Origin: Pirellulales bacterium
GTDB taxonomy: Bacteria > Planctomycetota > Planctomycetia > Pirellulales > DATAWG01
Direction of reading: 5' to 3'
Assembly (NCBI GenBank): GCA_035939775.1
Contig: DASZFO010000065.1
Location: 1 to 53,111 of the forward strand
Length of the DNA stretch: 53,111 nt
Shown: positions 17,319-26,293 of the stretch, piece by piece
Position numbering within the stretch: the first letter of the stretch is position 1
How the letters are laid out: every line of letters begins with the position of its first letter
Position numbers and translations under genes: made by a program
Notes under the pieces: model-generated
The model's database searches: none
What the model was told of the DNA's origin: nothing
What the model saw: only the letters and a program-made list of their open reading frames with translations

Positions 17319-18728
17319 ATGCTCCGTCCCGCTCCTTCCATCGCCGCATCGGGGACCGTTCGGCCGATGCTCCGGCTCGCCTTGCCGGTGCTGGCCGGAC
17401 AATTGCTCGACATGATGATGGGGTTCAGCGACAAATGGCTGACGGGGCATTTTCTTCCGGGAGACAAGTATCTGGCGGCCATAACGCTCGTCGCCTATTT
17501 GCTCGGCTTTCTGCCCAGCTTGTTTGCCGCGGTCTCGATCAGCACGACTGCGATGGTTGCTCGATTTGTCGGCGCTGGCGATACGGCGATGGCGCGCCGC
17601 GTGGCCAATCAAGCGCTCGTGGTCGGAGCGATCCTCGCCATCGCTGTCTTGGCTCTGGGCTTCTCGTTCGGGACCCAGTTCATAGCAATCGTCGGCTTGC
17701 GAGGCGAGGCCGCCGACTTGACGATCCAGTATCTTGCCATCGTGCTGCCGGTGGTTCCCGTCATGATGATCGAGCAGGTCGGCGTGGCGGTGCTGCGCGG
17801 CGCGGGAGATACCGTGACCGGCCTGGTCGCGATGGTGTTTCAGAACGTCGTGAACATCGCCATCGCGGTTGCCCTGGTGCGCGGTTGGGGACCGTTTCCG
17901 GCGATGGGCTGGCGAGGGTTGGCGATTGGCGCGGCGGCCGGCTATTGCAGCACGGCCGCGATCATTTTCATTCGGCTTCTCGTCGGCCGCTTCGGTATTC
18001 GATTCGAGTGGCGGTTGCTGCTGCCCGACTTTCATTTGATCCGCCGCCTGCTGCGAATCGGCATTCCCGGCGGGATCGATCTGCTCTCGATCTCGGCCTG
18101 TCAGTTCTGGTTTCTGTCGATCGTGAATCGGCTCGGCAATGTCGCGGCGGCGGCGCACGGCGTGGCGATCACGATCGAATCGCTCTCGTACTTGCCGGGG
18201 TTTGCGTTTTCCGTGGCGGCCACCACGCTCGTCGGCCAGCATCTCGGCGCTCGCGACGAGCGCGGTGCGGTGCATTCCGTTCGGGCCGCATCACTCGCCG
18301 CTCTGGGCGTCATGTCGCTCTCGGCAATCGGCTTCTATTTCGGTTCGGATTGGCTCGCGGTGCAGTTCGTCGGTCGCGAGCAGCCGGAAATTGCCGCCCG
18401 CGCGGCGATGTTGGTCCGGATCGTGGCGTTCGGCCAGCCGCCATTGGCGCTGCTCATGGTGCTCAGCGGCGCGCTGCGCGGCGCGGGAGACACTCGGTGG
18501 ACGCTCGTGACCACCTGCATCGGATTTCTCCTCGTGCGGATTCCGCTTGCTTATCTGCTAGCCTGGAACCGCATCGAGTTGCCGCTGCCGGGGTTCGATT
18601 GGTCGATCGCGGGTTGGGGACTCGGTGTGCGCGGGGCGTGGTATGCGATGCTGGCCGATCTGATCGTGCGTTGCCTGCTGATGGTCTATCGCTTTGTGGG
18701 CGGCGCGTGGAAGCGAATTGAAGTGTAA
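17319..18728 (+). CDS. MATE-family efflux transporter
   Basis: A 469-residue polytopic membrane protein with about 12 hydrophobic segments in two similar halves. The family signature region PVLAGQLLDMMMGFSDKWLTGHFLP (N-half) has its counterpart at GIPGGIDLLSISACQFWFLS (C-half). The repeated VAVLRGAGDTVTGLVAM and LSGALRGAGDTRWTLV motifs, one per half, are hallmark MATE elements. It is predicted to export cationic compounds using Na+ or H+. A repeat element occupies its upstream region and another follows its stop, so it is probably transcribed alone. Confidence 0.94.
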   Translation: MLRPAPSIAASGTVRPMLRLALPVLAGQLLDMMMGFSDKWLTGHFLPGDKYLAAITLVAYLLGFLPSLFAAVSISTTAMVARFVGAGDTAMARRVANQALVVGAILAIAVLALGFSFGTQFIAIVGLRGEAADLTIQYLAIVLPVVPVMMIEQVGVAVLRGAGDTVTGLVAMVFQNVVNIAIAVALVRGWGPFPAMGWRGLAIGAAAGYCSTAAIIFIRLLVGRFGIRFEWRLLLPDFHLIRRLLRIGIPGGIDLLSISACQFWFLSIVNRLGNVAAAAHGVAITIESLSYLPGFAFSVAATTLVGQHLGARDERGAVHSVRAASLAALGVMSLSAIGFYFGSDWLAVQFVGREQPEIAARAAMLVRIVAFGQPPLALLMVLSGALRGAGDTRWTLVTTCIGFLLVRIPLAYLLAWNRIELPLPGFDWSIAGWGLGVRGAWYAMLADLIVRCLLMVYRFVGGAWKRIEV

Positions 18729-18751
18729 CCTGACTGCGCCGACGGCGCATT

Positions 18752-18816
18752 CACCAGCCCGAAGCGCTAGTGAGGGAGCGGCGGCGGTTGTCCCTCGCTG
18801 GCGCTTCGGGCTAGTG
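18752..18816. repeat. Family B palindromic repeat, copy 1
   Basis: Arms CAC-AGCCCGAAGCGC-AG-GAGGGA and their inverse pair over 26 bp with three mismatches around a 13-bp loop. It lies 24 bp after the MATE stop, where it could act as a terminator or RNA-stabilising stem. A second copy is at 52383-52453. Confidence 0.8.
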
Positions 18817-18903
18817 TCCCTCGCGAAACTTTAACGCATTTGCAGGTCATCCGGGGATACCATCGGAGGCCAATGCAGTTACAATATGGTGTTTGTTTCG
18901 AGT

Positions 18904-18934
18904 TGGCGCTGGCCCACTTCGCTGGCCAGCGCCA
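18904..18934. repeat. TGGCGCTGGCC hairpin
   Basis: A perfect 11-bp inverted repeat, TGGCGCTGGCC ... GGCCAGCGCCA, with a 9-base loop. It is 38 bp upstream of speA and related in wording to the element at 9539-9618. It could influence speA expression. Confidence 0.75.
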
Positions 18935-18971
18935 CCCAGTTGCAAGCGCCATCCATTGGGAGTGCTGATTG

Positions 18972-20894
18972 ATGCTCGAACTTGAGGTCGAACCGTGGAC
19001 TGCGGTGGACGCCGCCGAGCTGTACGAAGTCGCCCGCTGGGGCAACGGCTATTTTTCGGTCAACGACGCGGGCCACGTCTGCGTGCATCCGGCCAAAGAC
19101 CACAGCCGCTCGATCGATTTGAAGCAATTGGTCGATCGGCTACAGCTTCGCGGGATCGATCTGCCAATCTTGATTCGCTTCGCCGAGATTCTCAAGCACC
19201 GGCTCGGCGAGATTCATAATGCCTTTCAAGCCTCGATCGCCGAGCACAAGTATCAAGGGAACTATTGCTGCGTCTATCCGATCAAGGTGAACCAGCAACG
19301 GCAGGTGGTCGAGGAGGTGCTGCAATTCGGGCGGCCGTACAAATTCGGGATGGAGGCCGGGAGCAAGCCGGAGCTGCTGGCGGTCGTGGCGATGGCCTCG
19401 AACGACACGCCCATCATCTGCAACGGCTTCAAGGACGCCGAGTTTATCGAGACGGCGATGCTGGCCCATAAGATCGGCCGACAGATCATCCCCGTCGTCG
19501 AGAAGTACACCGAGCTGGGACTGATCCTGGACTACGCCGAGAAGGTCGGCGTGCGCCCGCAGATCGGCATGCGCGTCAAGCTGGCCACCCGCGGCTCGGG
19601 GCGCTGGCAATCGTCGGGGGGCTTTCGCTCGAAGTTCGGCTTGACCGTGAGCGAGATCCTCCGCGGCTTGGAGGAACTTAAGCGCCGCGGCATGGCCGAT
19701 TGCTTCAAGCTCTTGCACTTCCACCAAGGGAGCCAGATCACGAACATCCGCCAGATCAAGGCGGCGCTGAACGAGGCGGCCCGCGTCTATACGGAACTCG
19801 CTCGCCGCGGGGCGGGGCTGGAATATCTCGATGTCGGCGGCGGCCTCGGCGTCGATTACGATGGCTCGCAGACCAACTTTGAATCCAGCAGCGTCAACTA
19901 CACCCTCCAGGAATATGCCAACGACGTGGTCTATCACGTCCAGCGGGCCTGTGAAGACGCGGGGGTCAAGCATCCCACGATCATCTCCGAGAGCGGCCGG
20001 GCGGTGGTCGCCTATCATAGCGTACTCGTGTTCGGAGTGCTGGGAGTCTCCGAACAAGGGGAGAATGGCGTGCCGCCGCAGCTTGCCGACGACGTCGAGC
20101 AGCCGCTCATCGACATGATGGAGACCTACCAGAATCTTTCGGTGCGCAACATCCTCGAAAGCTACCACGACGCTCAGCAAGCGCTCGACACGGCGATGAA
20201 CCTGTTCTCGAGCGGCTATCTGCCCCTCGATCAGCGCAGCTCGGTCGAAAACCTGTATTTCGCGATCTGCCATAAGATCAAGCGGCTCACGAAGCAATTG
20301 GAATTCATGCCCGAGGAATTGGATGGGCTGGATTCGTTTCTCTCAGACACGTATTTCTGCAACTTCTCGCTGTTTCAATCGATCCCCGACAGTTGGGCCA
20401 TCAAGCAGCTTTTCCCGTTGATGCCGATCCATCGGCTCAAGCAGCGGCCGACGCGGAACGCCGTGCTCGGCGACATCACCTGCGATTCAGACGGCAAGAT
20501 CGATCAATTCATCGACCGCCGCGACGTGAAGCGCACTTTGCCGCTACATCCCTATGAAGGGAAGCCGTATTACCTGGGGGCGTTTCTGATCGGCGCCTAT
20601 CAGGAAATCCTCGGCGATCTGCACAATCTGTACGGCGACACGAACGCCGTGCACGTCAGCCTCGACGACAACGGCGAGGTGGTGCTCGAAGCGGTGATCA
20701 AGGGAGACACGGTGCGCGAGGTGCTCGACTACGTCGAATTCGATTCGAACGCGTTGGTGCGGCAGCTTCGCGATTCGGTCGAGATGGCCGTTCGCGAAGG
20801 GCGGATCGGTTACGAGCAGGCCGGCCGCTTCCTCAAGTTCTACGAAGAAGGCCTCGGCGGCTACACCTATCTCGAAGAGCCGGATGAGAAATAG
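18972..20894 (+). CDS. speA: Biosynthetic arginine decarboxylase
   Basis: A 640-residue PLP-dependent enzyme that converts arginine to agmatine in polyamine synthesis. The fold-III PLP lysine is Lys105 in CCVYPIKVNQQRQ, a segment highly characteristic of SpeA. KFGMEAGSKPELL, FHQGSQITNIRQIK, YLDVGGGLGVDYDGS (phosphate-binding glycine loop), SESGRAVVAYHSVLVF and LGDITCDSDGKI (active-site cysteine region) are all present in order. Length and motif order match full-length SpeA. ATG 18972 is used; a TTG one codon upstream is possible. Downstream agmatine-processing genes are not in the window. Confidence 0.97.
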   Translation: MLELEVEPWTAVDAAELYEVARWGNGYFSVNDAGHVCVHPAKDHSRSIDLKQLVDRLQLRGIDLPILIRFAEILKHRLGEIHNAFQASIAEHKYQGNYCCVYPIKVNQQRQVVEEVLQFGRPYKFGMEAGSKPELLAVVAMASNDTPIICNGFKDAEFIETAMLAHKIGRQIIPVVEKYTELGLILDYAEKVGVRPQIGMRVKLATRGSGRWQSSGGFRSKFGLTVSEILRGLEELKRRGMADCFKLLHFHQGSQITNIRQIKAALNEAARVYTELARRGAGLEYLDVGGGLGVDYDGSQTNFESSSVNYTLQEYANDVVYHVQRACEDAGVKHPTIISESGRAVVAYHSVLVFGVLGVSEQGENGVPPQLADDVEQPLIDMMETYQNLSVRNILESYHDAQQALDTAMNLFSSGYLPLDQRSSVENLYFAICHKIKRLTKQLEFMPEELDGLDSFLSDTYFCNFSLFQSIPDSWAIKQLFPLMPIHRLKQRPTRNAVLGDITCDSDGKIDQFIDRRDVKRTLPLHPYEGKPYYLGAFLIGAYQEILGDLHNLYGDTNAVHVSLDDNGEVVLEAVIKGDTVREVLDYVEFDSNALVRQLRDSVEMAVREGRIGYEQAGRFLKFYEEGLGGYTYLEEPDEK

Positions 20895-21037
20895 TTGCAA
20901 CTGACCTAGGGCCTGCCAGCAGTTCTTGCTACAATCGCCGCCCGCTCCGGCGACGGTAGGGGCAATGCGCCCCCGCCCGAAGCGCCTCGTGGTCAAATTC
21001 CGTGGCTCCCTCCGCGATCGAGAGGATCGGGCTTCCG

Positions 21038-22075
21038 ATGGCTAATCGAAACTACGTATTTGTCGCGCTGGTGGCGGCGATTGTCTTCTGCGCCGCCGAA
21101 GCCTCATTTGGCCAGGGCGATCCCGGCGCTCGGCAGTACCAAAGCAATAGTGCGAACCCGAGCGGCTATCAAAATGCCTACTCCGACCGCGGCACTCCAC
21201 CCCCCGACAGCGCACCGCAACAGCAACCACGACAGGACGTTCCGCGCGGCCCCGCCGCGCCACAACGCCCTCCCGCTCCGCCGTTCCAACTCAGTCCCCA
21301 GGAACAGGCCGACCTGGACAAAATCCTCGATGCTTGGGAGAAACAGAACGGGCAGATCAAGACGTTCAAGTGCACTTTCAATCGCTGGCAATATGATCCA
21401 GTGTTTTTCAAGCCCCGTCCGGGCGAAGACGAGCAACCTAGGCAGACGAGCCGTGGGGAAATCAAGTATTCCGCACCCGACAAAGGCTTGATTCGCGAGA
21501 CGGATGGCGAGACCTGGTCGATGAGTCCGACGTCGCAGAAATGGGAAAAGAAAAAGCTCGAAGCGCTTGAGCATTGGGCCTGCGACGGGAAGCAGATTTA
21601 CAAGGTCGATTATCAGCAACGCACCGTGGAGGAAATTCCAATCCCTCCGGAATTGCAAGGGCAGGGAATCACGCAAGGGCCGCTGCCATTTGTGTTCGGA
21701 GCGAAGGCAGCCGAATTAAAGGCGCGCTATTACATTCGTTTTGATCCGGAGAAGCCTCCTATCGCCAAGGGACAATCGTGGCTGGAGATTCGGCCAAAGT
21801 ATCGCCGGGATGCGGAAAACTTCGCCAAGGTCAGGCTCGCTCTCCGCACGAACGACATGTTTCCAATCGGGATTGAAATCTACGGCACCAACGGACAAGA
21901 TCGCGACGCCTTTGCGCTCGAACCCAAGGGCTTCGACCCGCGCGACATCTTCGGCGGCGATTTCAACCCCTCGCCATTCGGCTACAAGCACATCAAGCAC
22001 GATCCGCAAGGCGCTCCCGCGCCACAACCCGGCGGCCAAGCGCAGCGGATGACGCCGGAACCGGGGCGGAGATAG
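21038..22075 (+). CDS. TIGR03009-like planctomycete exported protein
   Basis: A 345-residue protein with start MANRNYVFVALVAAIVF and signal peptide ending near SFGQG. After a Gln/Pro-rich linker (about residues 25-95), the folded part reads LDKILDAWEKQNGQIKTFKCTFNRWQYDP, which is typical of the TIGR03009 family of planctomycete proteins, a lipoprotein-carrier (LolA-like) relative. It continues with GEIKYSAPDKGLIRE, HWACDGKQIYKVDYQQRTVEEIPIP and a C-terminal beta-rich part. The GTG at 21002 would add 12 residues ahead of the signal peptide and is less likely. Function is unknown; transport of lipid or lipoprotein in the periplasm is a weak inference. Confidence 0.85.
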   Translation: MANRNYVFVALVAAIVFCAAEASFGQGDPGARQYQSNSANPSGYQNAYSDRGTPPPDSAPQQQPRQDVPRGPAAPQRPPAPPFQLSPQEQADLDKILDAWEKQNGQIKTFKCTFNRWQYDPVFFKPRPGEDEQPRQTSRGEIKYSAPDKGLIRETDGETWSMSPTSQKWEKKKLEALEHWACDGKQIYKVDYQQRTVEEIPIPPELQGQGITQGPLPFVFGAKAAELKARYYIRFDPEKPPIAKGQSWLEIRPKYRRDAENFAKVRLALRTNDMFPIGIEIYGTNGQDRDAFALEPKGFDPRDIFGGDFNPSPFGYKHIKHDPQGAPAPQPGGQAQRMTPEPGRR

Positions 22076-22343
22076 TTACCGAACCGATTGCTCTGTTTCC
22101 TGCGCTGCCTCCGTTCTCGGATCGTGTTTCGATCTTCGCCATGCGCGAAGCGGAAGTTGCTTGCCCAAAAACGCTTCCGCCGCCGGTCGGGACCGGCGTC
22201 ACGCCTTCGATTGGCCGGCGAATTGACTGGGCCGAACGCCACTCTATAATCAGTGTGACGCCAGCGCAATCGAAGCGCTAGCGGGCAAAGCACTTGCGCA
22301 ATCTGTGCACGGCGTTTTGCGCGGAGCGGAGATAGGTTGGCCT
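22076..22343. other. 268-bp gap before the nfeD operon
   Basis: It must contain the promoter for the long NfeD gene. A ribosome-binding-site-like GGAGCGGAGATAGG precedes ATG 22344. I see no repeat or small gene here. Confidence 0.45.
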
Positions 22344-24599
22344 ATGGTTCGAATGCCCCAATCGGCACCGACGGGAAGTCGGCACGCACAGCGTGCCCTA
22401 CGCCATCGGCTATTGCGTCTATTCGTTCTTCTTTTCGGCACGATTGCCGCCGTCAGCCGGGCCGCCGCGGACGAACCGCATGCAAAGCCCGACGCGGCCG
22501 AGCCCGCCAAACAGCCTGCCAAGCCCGCGGTTGGGCATCTGGTGCGAATCTCGCTGCCGATCGATGGCGACATCTATGCGCAGGTGCATAACGCGGTCTC
22601 GAAAGTGAACAGCAACTTGCCCCGCGGCGGTCCGCGCCCGATCATCATCTTCGAATTCTCTCCGGGGCAATCGGATTCCGGCCGCGGCAGTTCGTTCGGC
22701 AGTTCTTTGGATCTGGCAAAATTCATTGCCCACGAATTGAACGGCGTCAAGACGGTTGCCTACATCCCGCACACGATCAAAGGGCACGCGGTGCTCGTGG
22801 CCATGGCCTGCGAGGAGATCATCATGGCCCCCGACGCCCTGATCGGCGAGGCGGGCATCGACGAGACGACCATCGACCCGACTACGCGCAGTGCCTACGC
22901 GGACATCGCCAACGCCCATAAAACGGTCCCCGCCGCGATTGCACTGGGGATGCTCGACAAGAGCGTGAAAGTAGACAAGGTGGTGACCGAGGTCTCCACC
23001 GAGTTCATTCTTTCGACCGAACTGGAGGAACTGAAGAAGCATCATACGATCCAGAGCGTCGAAGAACTCTCGCCGACTCCCGGCCTGTTCAGCGGACGGC
23101 AAGCCCGTTCGCAACTTGCGATCGCCAGTTATCTGGCGAAGGACCGCGTGGAGGTCGCCGGCGCGCTCGATTTGCCACTCGAGGCCGTCCGCGACGATCC
23201 GTCGCTGGGTGGCGGCTGGCGACCGGTCCAGGTGCCAGTGAAGGGCCTGATCACGACGGCCCTGGTGACCGAAACGCAGCGGAAGATCGGCGAGCAAATC
23301 GACAGCGGAGTGAACTTCGTTTGCGTCTGGATCGATAGCGCCGGAGGCTCGGCCGAAGACAGCATGAACCTGGCCAACTATCTGGCCTCGTTGGATCCGA
23401 GCAAGGTCCGCACGGTGGCCTATATCCCCAAACGGGCCCGCGGCGATGCGGCGCTGATCGCCGTGGCCTGCGATCAAATCGTGATGGGACGCGACGCGAT
23501 TCTCGGCGGCTCGGGGGATTATCAAATGAAGCCCGAGGAGATTGTCGCCGTGGGCAGCACGCTGCGCCGCTCGTTCTTTGAGAAGAAGGGCGCGCACTGG
23601 TCGTTGCCGGTCGCGCTGATCGACCCCGGCCTCAGGGTGTTTCGTTACACGAATCAGAACAACGGGCAGAAGGAATGCTTCAGCGAGGAGGAGATCGGCC
23701 CCGATGCCGGCGCATGGAAGCAAGGCGAACTCGTCACGAGCAATACCGGGCCGCTGAAACTGACCGGCGACAAAGCGGAAGAATTGGGATTGGCCTATCA
23801 CACGGCCCGCGATTTCACGCAGTTCAAGCAGTTCTACGGCATCGAAAACGAGTTGCCCGTGGTCGAGCCGGGCTGGGCCGATTTCTTGATCGGGGCGATG
23901 TCGTCTCCCAGCATGCTCGGATTCTTGTTGTTCCTCGGCTTGGCCGGGATCATCGCCGAGACCTACGCGCCGGGGCACGGCGTCGGCGGCTTCATCGCCC
24001 TAGTGTCGTTCATGCTCTATTTCTGGATCGAGCACTTGCACGGCACCGCAGGCTGGCTCGAGGTGCTGCTGTTCCTGGCCGGGGTCGGCTGCGTGCTGTT
24101 GGAAATCTTCGTTCTGCCGGGATTCGCCATTTTCGGCCTGGGGGGCGGGTTGATGATCATCGCCTCGCTCGTGCTCGCCAGCCAGACGTTTATCATTCCA
24201 CGCAACGACTATCAATGGGAGCAGATGAAGACCACGCTGATGACTATCAGTGGGGCGGTGGTCGGGGCGACGGTCGCCGCGTTCGTCTTCCGGCGGTATT
24301 TGCCGCACACTCCGGGACTCAATCGCATGCTGCTCGCGCCGCCGTCGGGGGCTGAACTGGAACACATCGCCACGCGCGAGGCCCTGGTTGATTTGAGCGC
24401 CCTGCTGGGGCAAACCGGCACGGCCACGACTCCCCTCATGCCGTCGGGCAAGGCGCGATTCAGCGGACGGTCGGTCGATGTGATGGCCCGCGGCGAGATC
24501 CTCGACCGCGGAGCGGCGGTGGTCGTCGTCGAGGTCCGCGGCAATCACGTGATCGTGCAGTCCGTGCCAGCGCAGTCCTCTGGATCGTCGGCGACGTGA
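22344..24599 (+). CDS. Long NfeD-family protein with two tandem ClpP-like domains
   Basis: A 751-residue protein, starting MVRMPQSAPTGSRHAQ, with a signal-like segment (LLRLFVLLFGTIAAVS). Two ClpP-class domains follow: domain 1 about residues 50-180 (YIPHTIKGHAVLVAMACEEI, MAPDALIGEAG) and domain 2 about 300-400 (VWIDSAGGSAEDSMNLA, YIPKRARGDAALIAVACDQI). In active NfeD proteases a Ser lies just before the [AG]-hydrophobic-I-A helix; here the positions are G/H and G/D. Four or five membrane helices (FLLFLGLAGIIAET, FIALVSFMLYFWI, VLLFLAGVGCVLLEIFVLPG, GGGLMIIASLVLAS) and a C-terminal OB-like NfeD domain (GKARFSGRSVDVMARGEIL) follow. It leads the nfeD-nfeD-floA run; the next ATG is 3 bases after its stop. 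Confidence 0.9.
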   Translation: MVRMPQSAPTGSRHAQRALRHRLLRLFVLLFGTIAAVSRAAADEPHAKPDAAEPAKQPAKPAVGHLVRISLPIDGDIYAQVHNAVSKVNSNLPRGGPRPIIIFEFSPGQSDSGRGSSFGSSLDLAKFIAHELNGVKTVAYIPHTIKGHAVLVAMACEEIIMAPDALIGEAGIDETTIDPTTRSAYADIANAHKTVPAAIALGMLDKSVKVDKVVTEVSTEFILSTELEELKKHHTIQSVEELSPTPGLFSGRQARSQLAIASYLAKDRVEVAGALDLPLEAVRDDPSLGGGWRPVQVPVKGLITTALVTETQRKIGEQIDSGVNFVCVWIDSAGGSAEDSMNLANYLASLDPSKVRTVAYIPKRARGDAALIAVACDQIVMGRDAILGGSGDYQMKPEEIVAVGSTLRRSFFEKKGAHWSLPVALIDPGLRVFRYTNQNNGQKECFSEEEIGPDAGAWKQGELVTSNTGPLKLTGDKAEELGLAYHTARDFTQFKQFYGIENELPVVEPGWADFLIGAMSSPSMLGFLLFLGLAGIIAETYAPGHGVGGFIALVSFMLYFWIEHLHGTAGWLEVLLFLAGVGCVLLEIFVLPGFAIFGLGGGLMIIASLVLASQTFIIPRNDYQWEQMKTTLMTISGAVVGATVAAFVFRRYLPHTPGLNRMLLAPPSGAELEHIATREALVDLSALLGQTGTATTPLMPSGKARFSGRSVDVMARGEILDRGAAVVVVEVRGNHVIVQSVPAQSSGSSAT
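22381..22397. repeat. GGCACGC-ACA-GCGTGCC hairpin within the NfeD 5' coding region
   Basis: A perfect 7-bp palindrome with the same surrounding words (TCGGCACGC..GCGTGCC.TAC) as the one at 50117-50133. It falls in codons 13-18 of the long NfeD. A repeat inside a coding start suggests either that the repeat has extended the N-terminus or that translation begins downstream, for example at TTG 22413. Confidence 0.55.
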
Positions 24600-24602
24600 G
24601 AT

Positions 24603-25193
24603 ATGGAACCGCTAGTCTGGGCAGGTCTGCTTTTGCTGTTGGGCATGCTCCTCGTGCTGCTGGAGGTCTTTGTACCGACGGCCGGCGTGCTCGGCTTCTT
24701 GGCGGTGGCGGCGATTCTTTCGGGCATCGGACTGGCGTTCTACAACGGCGGGTTGACGATCGGTTTCGGCTTTCTATTCGGCACGGCGGTCGTCCTGCCG
24801 ATCGTGTTGGCGGTGGCGTTTCGGTGGTTTCCCGAAACTCCGATCGGCCGCCGGCTATTACCGAATCTGCCGACCAGCGACGAAGTGCTGCCGGACAACG
24901 AAGAGCGCCGCGTGCTGCGGGGATTGCTCGGCAAGGTGGGGCAGGCCAAATCGCAGATGCTCCCCAGCGGCAGCGTCGTTGTCGAGGGGCGGATCATCGA
25001 CGCCGTGAGCGAGGGCCTGCCCATCGACGCTGGGCAGAACGTGCGCGTGATTGAAGTCCGTGGGAGCCGGGTCGTCGTCCGGCCCCTCGAGGACGGCGAG
25101 GCGGCCACCCCGGCCCGCCCCGAGTCCGAAGACCCGCTGTCGCGGCCTTTCGACAGTCTGGGGATCGAGTATCCCGACGACCCGCTTGCTTGA
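24603..25193 (+). CDS. Short NfeD-like membrane protein
   Basis: A 196-residue protein with no protease domain. The N-terminal half is membrane: [41 protein letters not shown] and a third helix to [10 protein letters not shown], the standard NfeD membrane module. The C-terminal part (residues 95-150) is an OB-like NfeD domain: [47 protein letters not shown]. It starts 3 bases after the long NfeD stop and ends 34 bases before floA. NfeD proteins interact with flotillin-like proteins in membrane microdomains; this one probably works with the adjacent FloA. Confidence 0.93.
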   Translation: MEPLVWAGLLLLLGMLLVLLEVFVPTAGVLGFLAVAAILSGIGLAFYNGGLTIGFGFLFGTAVVLPIVLAVAFRWFPETPIGRRLLPNLPTSDEVLPDNEERRVLRGLLGKVGQAKSQMLPSGSVVVEGRIIDAVSEGLPIDAGQNVRVIEVRGSRVVVRPLEDGEAATPARPESEDPLSRPFDSLGIEYPDDPLA

Positions 25194-25227
25194 CAACCGC
25201 GCGCGGGTTGGTAAGACTGCGCTTACT

Positions 25228-26286
25228 ATGCCTATATTTGCCGATAACGGTATCGTCGAGGTCGTTTTCATTGCCGCTGCGTTCATCGTCCTGATCTTGG
25301 CGGTGATCGTGATCGCCGTGCTCGGGAAGTATCTGCGGCTCTGGATTCGCTCGGTGGCGAGCAGCGCCGGGATCGGCATCTTCGATCTGTTGGGCATGAC
25401 GTTTCGCAAGGTCGATCCCAACGTGATCGTGCGGAGCAAGATCATGGCCGTGCAATCCGGCCTGGGTGATGAAACCGGCATCACCACCAAGGCGCTCGAG
25501 GCCCACTACATGGCGGGCGGGAAGGTCCCGCTGGTAATTCGGGCCATCATCGCCGCCAACAAGGCTAAGATCATCAACCTCGATTACAAGCTGGCCACGA
25601 CGATCGACCTGGCCGGCCGCGACGTGCTCGAAGCCGTGCAAACGAGCGTTTATCCGAAGGTGATCGATTGCCCGGCCCGCGGCTCGGGAAAGGACTCGCT
25701 GGAGGCCGTGGCGAAGAACGGCGTGCAGCTCAAGGTGAAAGCGCGCGTCACCGTGCGGGCGAATTTGAATCAATTAGTCGGCGGCGCCACCGAGCAGACG
25801 ATCATCGCCCGCGTCGGGCAGGGGATCGTCAGCGCGATCGGCTCGGCCGACAAACATACCGACGTGCTGGCGAATCCGGATCGGATATCGAAGGCGGTGC
25901 TGGCCGGGCGGCTCGATTCGCAGACGGCGTTCGAAATCGTCTCGATCGACATCGCCGACGTCGATGTGGGAGACAACATCGGCGCTCGCCTCCAGGCCGA
26001 TCAGGCCGAGGCGGTCATGCGCGTCGCCCGCGCGAAAGCCGAGGAGCGCCGGGCGAACGCCATCGCGCGCGAGCAGGAGATGGTGGCCCAGATGGAGGAG
26101 AGCCGGGCGAAGTTGGTCGAGGCCGAGGCGCAGGTCCCCAAGGCGATCTCCGAGGCGATTCGCAACGGCACGCTCGGAATCATGGATTACTACAAATTGC
26201 GCAATGTGCAAGCCGATACCGACATGCGCCGCAGCATTGCCGGCAGCACGATCGCGCCGATGGCGCAGATGAACCCGAGTTCTTGA
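25228..26286 (+). CDS. floA: Flotillin-like protein FloA
   Basis: A 352-residue protein beginning [20 protein letters not shown] single membrane hairpin (residues 9-33) is followed by the FloA-specific [34 protein letters not shown] and an SPFH/PHB domain ([38 protein letters not shown]). The charged coiled-coil region [29 protein letters not shown] and the EA-rich ending complete it. It localises to membrane microdomains and scaffolds signalling and secretion proteins. ATG 25228 is chosen over an upstream in-frame GTG/ATG that overlaps the NfeD gene. The order NfeD-NfeD-FloA parallels yqeZ-floA in Bacillus. Confidence 0.96.
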   Translation: MPIFADNGIVEVVFIAAAFIVLILAVIVIAVLGKYLRLWIRSVASSAGIGIFDLLGMTFRKVDPNVIVRSKIMAVQSGLGDETGITTKALEAHYMAGGKVPLVIRAIIAANKAKIINLDYKLATTIDLAGRDVLEAVQTSVYPKVIDCPARGSGKDSLEAVAKNGVQLKVKARVTVRANLNQLVGGATEQTIIARVGQGIVSAIGSADKHTDVLANPDRISKAVLAGRLDSQTAFEIVSIDIADVDVGDNIGARLQADQAEAVMRVARAKAEERRANAIAREQEMVAQMEESRAKLVEAEAQVPKAISEAIRNGTLGIMDYYKLRNVQADTDMRRSIAGSTIAPMAQMNPSS

Positions 26287-26293
26287 TTTGGCC

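Noticed and set aside
17082-18275. 397-codon frame opposite the MATE gene
   Set aside because: Extremely polar His/Arg/Asp composition; the MATE frame is real.
22419-23978. 519-codon open frame opposite the long NfeD gene
   Set aside because: Shadow frame with no ribosome binding site or recognisable domain.
25051-25227. Upstream extension of floA
   Set aside because: Overlaps the short NfeD gene and disrupts the FloA N-terminal hairpin; ATG 25228 matches the family start.
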